A stretch of DNA of 64,000 nucleotides, taken from assembly GCA_012103505.1 (NCBI GenBank), contig WLWP01000001.1, positions 3,224,001 to 3,288,000 on the forward strand. Reading direction: 5' to 3'. Made by a program: the position numbers and the translations under genes. Shown here piece after piece: positions 60,879 through 64,000 of this stretch. The notes under the pieces are model-generated. The model worked only from the letters and a program-made list of their open reading frames with translations, ran no database searches and was not told the DNA's origin. Source of the stretch: Pseudomonadales bacterium. Lineage in GTDB: Bacteria > Pseudomonadota > Gammaproteobacteria > Pseudomonadales > Azotimanducaceae. How positions within the stretch are numbered: the stretch's first letter is position 1; the number at the start of each line of letters is the position of its first letter.

Positions 60879-63800
60879 TCACCCCAAGAGGCTAGCCCTC
60901 GCCCGGTCTAGGAAAGGCCCCTCAGCACCCGCTTCAACAGAGGCCAAGCAGTCCTCCTGGCAATCAGCATATTTAGCGAACTCTTCAGGTACATAGCGCT
61001 GCACATCCAAATAGAGGCGTAATTCCTGAGCCACCGTTCTTCGTTCACTCGCGATCGCAACACCTTGTGCAAAAAGCTGTTTCGCAAGTCTCCTATCACC
61101 GTCCATGAGGGCGAGGATTGCTTCGATTCTCAAAACATCGGCCAAGCTAAACCCACCTAACCGTTCGTCCGCGAAAGTTCGAGCTCGTTGCATTATCAGT
61201 GCTGCGGCTTGGACCTCATCTAGCGCTATCAATGTCTGCGCGCTTCTCGAGATCTCATAGGCTAGCATCACACTCGTGTTTTCATGCTCAGGGACGTAGT
61301 GATCGAGACACTCAGGTAGCAGCGCCACCTCACCCGCCTCAAGTCTGGCCCATTCCTGCATCCGTCTCGATGCGAGATGCCATTGATCGAGCCCATGCTG
61401 TTCCGACAAATCCATTGCGCGTTGAAGGTTGGTTGTCCTAGTCGGCACATCCCACTCTAGTTCCCGATGAACGAAATCCCGGTGAATCAGCGTCTGGGTA
61501 ATCCCCAGTGGCGAATCGACCCGATCGGCAAGCGCTAGCGCCTTATCTAGCAACTTAAGTGCTTCGACATATTGGCCTAACAGACATAGCTGAAAACCGC
61601 GTACCAAGAAAGCGAGAAACGCTGGGCTGTCTATGTGCTTGCGCTCGGTACCGAAGTCGTCGGTATCGAGTACTTTTATGCTCATATTCAGATAATCAGT
61701 CGCGGCACTGAACTCCCCCGCATACAGATAGGTCGAGCCAACGGCATAGCCCGCACTCGCTGCCACTATCGGCGGGAAGCTCTGATCACAAAAGGGTTTC
61801 AATCCCTCGCTGAAGTGCCGCGTTTCAACTTTGTGCCCGAGCATGGCGTGAAAACCCCACTCCGAAATGAGTGCACCAAAGCGGGCAACAGGGTCTTTGA
61901 TATCACTGTTCAGAACCGATATACGATCTAGATATGGGCGCGTATCTTCAGCCCCATAGCCACCTCTGGCTGTCAGAGTACTCACCAGATTTCGCAGGAG
62001 ACGACTCTCTTCATCGTCCCTATTTTCGAGATCAGTTGCGAGTTCGAGCATTGCGAGCGCTTGCCGATAGGCAGCGGCAGCTTCATCGAAGGCAGATCGC
62101 AGTTTCGCGCGTTGACCCGCCATTCGGTAAGCCTGCATCGCATCTCGATATCGTTCGGTGCCTTCTAAATGCCTCGCGACGATCTGTGGTTCTTCACGAA
62201 GGACTTCTGGAAAATCAGTTTCCATGACATTGGCCACCCTGTCGTGCAGTGTCTTTTGACGACGTCGCAAAAGAGAACTGTAGGCAATGTCTTGGACTAA
62301 CGCATGGCGAAATCGAAAGCGTGTCTGATCGCCATCAATCACCCGTGAAACCAATTCTGAATCGAGTAGCGTGGCTAACAGGCGGTTAAGATCGGCGTCT
62401 GAGTCATAGACAGCCCGTAGCAGATCTGGGGGAAATTCACGGCCTAACAGCGCGCCAATTTGAGCCACTTCCTTAGCGTCACCTAGGCTATCTAGCCGAG
62501 CATTGAGCGCACTCTCGAGGGAATCCGGTACTACTTCATCAACTTCAAGATCACCAACTGCTCCCGAAGTGAGCTTTTCTGAAACCACCCGCGTCAGTTC
62601 TTTTACATAGAAAGGAACGCCCTCACTCCGCTCGATCAACTTGCTCAAAATCGGTTTCGGAAACGCCTTCGCGTGCAGCCCTTCAATGAGTTCCTGGACA
62701 TGGGCGTCAACCAGATTACTGAGCTCGGCGTGCATCTCGACTTTCGGCAATGGTGCGCTACTGGGACGGGTTGTAATCAATACGGCGATCGAACCAGCGT
62801 CAATCAACATGGACGTGAGTTCCAACGAAGACGGATCTGCCCAGTGTGCATCTTCAAGCACAAGACAAACCGATTCTTGCTTGGCTAGGCCGCCCAGACA
62901 AAGCACGAGCGCTTCAAATGCTGCCTTTCGATTGGTAACTTCAGTGCGTTCCCGCAAGCCCAACAACTCTTCAATGTGAGCAAGTTCTGTTGTCTCAACC
63001 CCAATCTCATCGAGCCAGTTTTGCAACGATCGGCGTTGATGCAGTTTTGCATCCTTGTCACTGATTTTGGCGAGATGTTTTAACAACTCACCATAAGGGT
63101 ATAGATCCTCATTGCTGTGAAACGCCGAGCCACGTACAACGACACATCGTCGATCGACCCTCTTACTTAGTTCTTTGACTAAACGAGTTTTGCCGATGCC
63201 TGCTTCCCCGATGATCGCGACGGATGGATTGGCGCCTGCCATTAAACCAACCACGCGGGAAAGCTCCGATTCACGCCCGATTAGCGGTGCTGCGTCAGTA
63301 CTTTCGACGTATTCATCTGAGAGGACATGGAATAGTTCCAGGGGTTGGCTTACGCCTTTGAGTTCTTGCTGACCAACTGATTGAATCGAGATATTTCCGC
63401 GCAGCGCGTGGTAAACCGTCTCCGAGATAAAAACCTGCCCCGGTGCAGCCTGTGCTTGTACACGTGCGGCGACGTTGGGTGTTGGACCGAGCGCCAAACG
63501 GTCCGTTTTCTCCCCTTCACCTATATCGGCTGCGACAACATTCCCAGTATGGATACCCACGCGTACCTGCATATTCACACCGTAGTTTCGCAGAAACGTC
63601 ATGCTTAACCGTTCAGCCGCTCGTAACACACCAATACCGGCGTGTACTGCTCTGTCGGCATCATCCTCACCGGCTACGGGATAGCCAAAATAGACAAGCA
63701 CTCCATCACCCAGATATTGAGCAATGTGACCCCCCCAATCGTTAACAATATTGTTCACGCGGTTTTGGTAGGACTGGATGAGCTCTAGGTAGTCCTCACC

Positions 63801-63971
63801 ATCGAGACGTTCAGATAGTTTGGTTGAGTCGACAAGATCTACAAGCATGACACTCAGACGATGTCTGACTACACCCCGAGTGACTGGTTCGTTCAGTGGT
63901 TTGCCACACGCACCGCAAAAGGAAAACCCTTTCGGATTGGTTTTGTTGCAATGTTGGCAAACTGGCGCCAA
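60879..63971 (-). CDS. Adenylate/guanylate cyclase-ATPase-TPR regulatory protein
   Basis: This 1030-residue protein has a zinc ribbon at the N-terminus (CQHCNKTNPKGFSFCGACGK), a class III nucleotide cyclase domain (about residues 37-200, with metal-binding Asp in VDLVDST and YLGDGVLVYFGYP), an AAA/STAND-type ATPase (Walker A GEAGIGKTR near 257, LVLEDAHWAD) and C-terminal TPR-like helices from about 600. The start is TTG 63971, seven bases after GGAGGGG, with an in-frame stop upstream. It is convergent with the isoprenoid-type cluster and ten bases from its end. Confidence 0.88.
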   Translation of the reverse strand: MAPVCQHCNKTNPKGFSFCGACGKPLNEPVTRGVVRHRLSVMLVDLVDSTKLSERLDGEDYLELIQSYQNRVNNIVNDWGGHIAQYLGDGVLVYFGYPVAGEDDADRAVHAGIGVLRAAERLSMTFLRNYGVNMQVRVGIHTGNVVAADIGEGEKTDRLALGPTPNVAARVQAQAAPGQVFISETVYHALRGNISIQSVGQQELKGVSQPLELFHVLSDEYVESTDAAPLIGRESELSRVVGLMAGANPSVAIIGEAGIGKTRLVKELSKRVDRRCVVVRGSAFHSNEDLYPYGELLKHLAKISDKDAKLHQRRSLQNWLDEIGVETTELAHIEELLGLRERTEVTNRKAAFEALVLCLGGLAKQESVCLVLEDAHWADPSSLELTSMLIDAGSIAVLITTRPSSAPLPKVEMHAELSNLVDAHVQELIEGLHAKAFPKPILSKLIERSEGVPFYVKELTRVVSEKLTSGAVGDLEVDEVVPDSLESALNARLDSLGDAKEVAQIGALLGREFPPDLLRAVYDSDADLNRLLATLLDSELVSRVIDGDQTRFRFRHALVQDIAYSSLLRRRQKTLHDRVANVMETDFPEVLREEPQIVARHLEGTERYRDAMQAYRMAGQRAKLRSAFDEAAAAYRQALAMLELATDLENRDDEESRLLRNLVSTLTARGGYGAEDTRPYLDRISVLNSDIKDPVARFGALISEWGFHAMLGHKVETRHFSEGLKPFCDQSFPPIVAASAGYAVGSTYLYAGEFSAATDYLNMSIKVLDTDDFGTERKHIDSPAFLAFLVRGFQLCLLGQYVEALKLLDKALALADRVDSPLGITQTLIHRDFVHRELEWDVPTRTTNLQRAMDLSEQHGLDQWHLASRRMQEWARLEAGEVALLPECLDHYVPEHENTSVMLAYEISRSAQTLIALDEVQAAALIMQRARTFADERLGGFSLADVLRIEAILALMDGDRRLAKQLFAQGVAIASERRTVAQELRLYLDVQRYVPEEFAKYADCQEDCLASVEAGAEGPFLDRARASLLG

Positions 63972-64000
63972 GGCGTCGCCCCTCCACTTGGTCTAGTTCT

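Overview
The window looks like a chromosomal segment of a free-living, probably marine gammaproteobacterium. The evidence is an MSHA-like type IV pilus/secretion locus, a chaperone-usher pilus, an aromatic-amine-dehydrogenase-type (TTQ) operon, an AbgT transporter, a sulfatase and a PQQ sugar dehydrogenase. I saw no phage, transposase, CRISPR array, rRNA or tRNA. The genus cannot be fixed from the sequence. Layout: 1-4369 (minus) is a MacB-like ABC exporter (adaptor, ATPase, two FtsX permeases) with the start of one more gene at the window edge. 4702-8544 holds a Lin0512-family protein, a tightly packed minus-strand set (cytochrome c/PQQ sugar dehydrogenase, phytanoyl-CoA-dioxygenase-like protein, GNAT acetyltransferase) and a VOC protein. 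8541-18051 (minus) is a nine-gene MSHA-like machine: two pseudopilins, a GspE ATPase with a predicted c-di-GMP-binding MshEN domain, a GspF protein, inner-membrane assembly proteins, a secretin and a TPR protein. 18250-25234 is mostly metabolic: a membrane protein, a DUF5916 protein with a C-terminal frameshift, GpsA, an SDR, a citrate-synthase-family enzyme and a divergent LysR regulator. 25438-29657 is an alternate (CS1/TcfC-like) chaperone-usher pilus, with subunits on plus and usher plus chaperone on minus. 29857-34833 holds AbgT, a thioesterase, two Hsp20 proteins, a SYLF-domain protein and a b-type membrane protein paired with a tetraheme cytochrome. 34830-38191 (minus) is aauBEDA plus a monoheme cytochrome c, preceded by a decayed fragment of a second light-chain gene and a divergent TetR gene. 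39197-48394 is an accessory block of small unrelated plus-strand genes, interrupted by a minus-strand acyl ligase-ACP-hydrolase gene and containing several broken genes. 48434-51744 has an HpaB-type monooxygenase with its MarR regulator and a three-gene membrane operon. 51852-60868 (plus) is a sulfatase followed by a tightly coupled set that I read as an uncharacterised isoprenoid locus: phasin-like protein, GGPP-type synthase, tandem acetoacetate-decarboxylase-like protein, carotenoid-desaturase-like flavoprotein and methyltransferase. 60879-63971 (minus) is a nucleotide cyclase/ATPase/TPR regulator. How the parts work together: the AADH operon would oxidise primary amines in the periplasm and pass electrons to the cytochrome encoded last in the operon. 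The two pilus systems suggest a surface-attached phase, one plausibly tuned by c-di-GMP and one possibly by a CRP-type regulator. The isoprenoid locus is the best candidate for an undescribed pathway. Caution on data quality: four genes carry frameshifts, two of them exactly at G/C homopolymers, so part of the apparent decay may be sequence error. Many genes start with GTG or TTG, and several starts were moved on the basis of stop-codon spacing.
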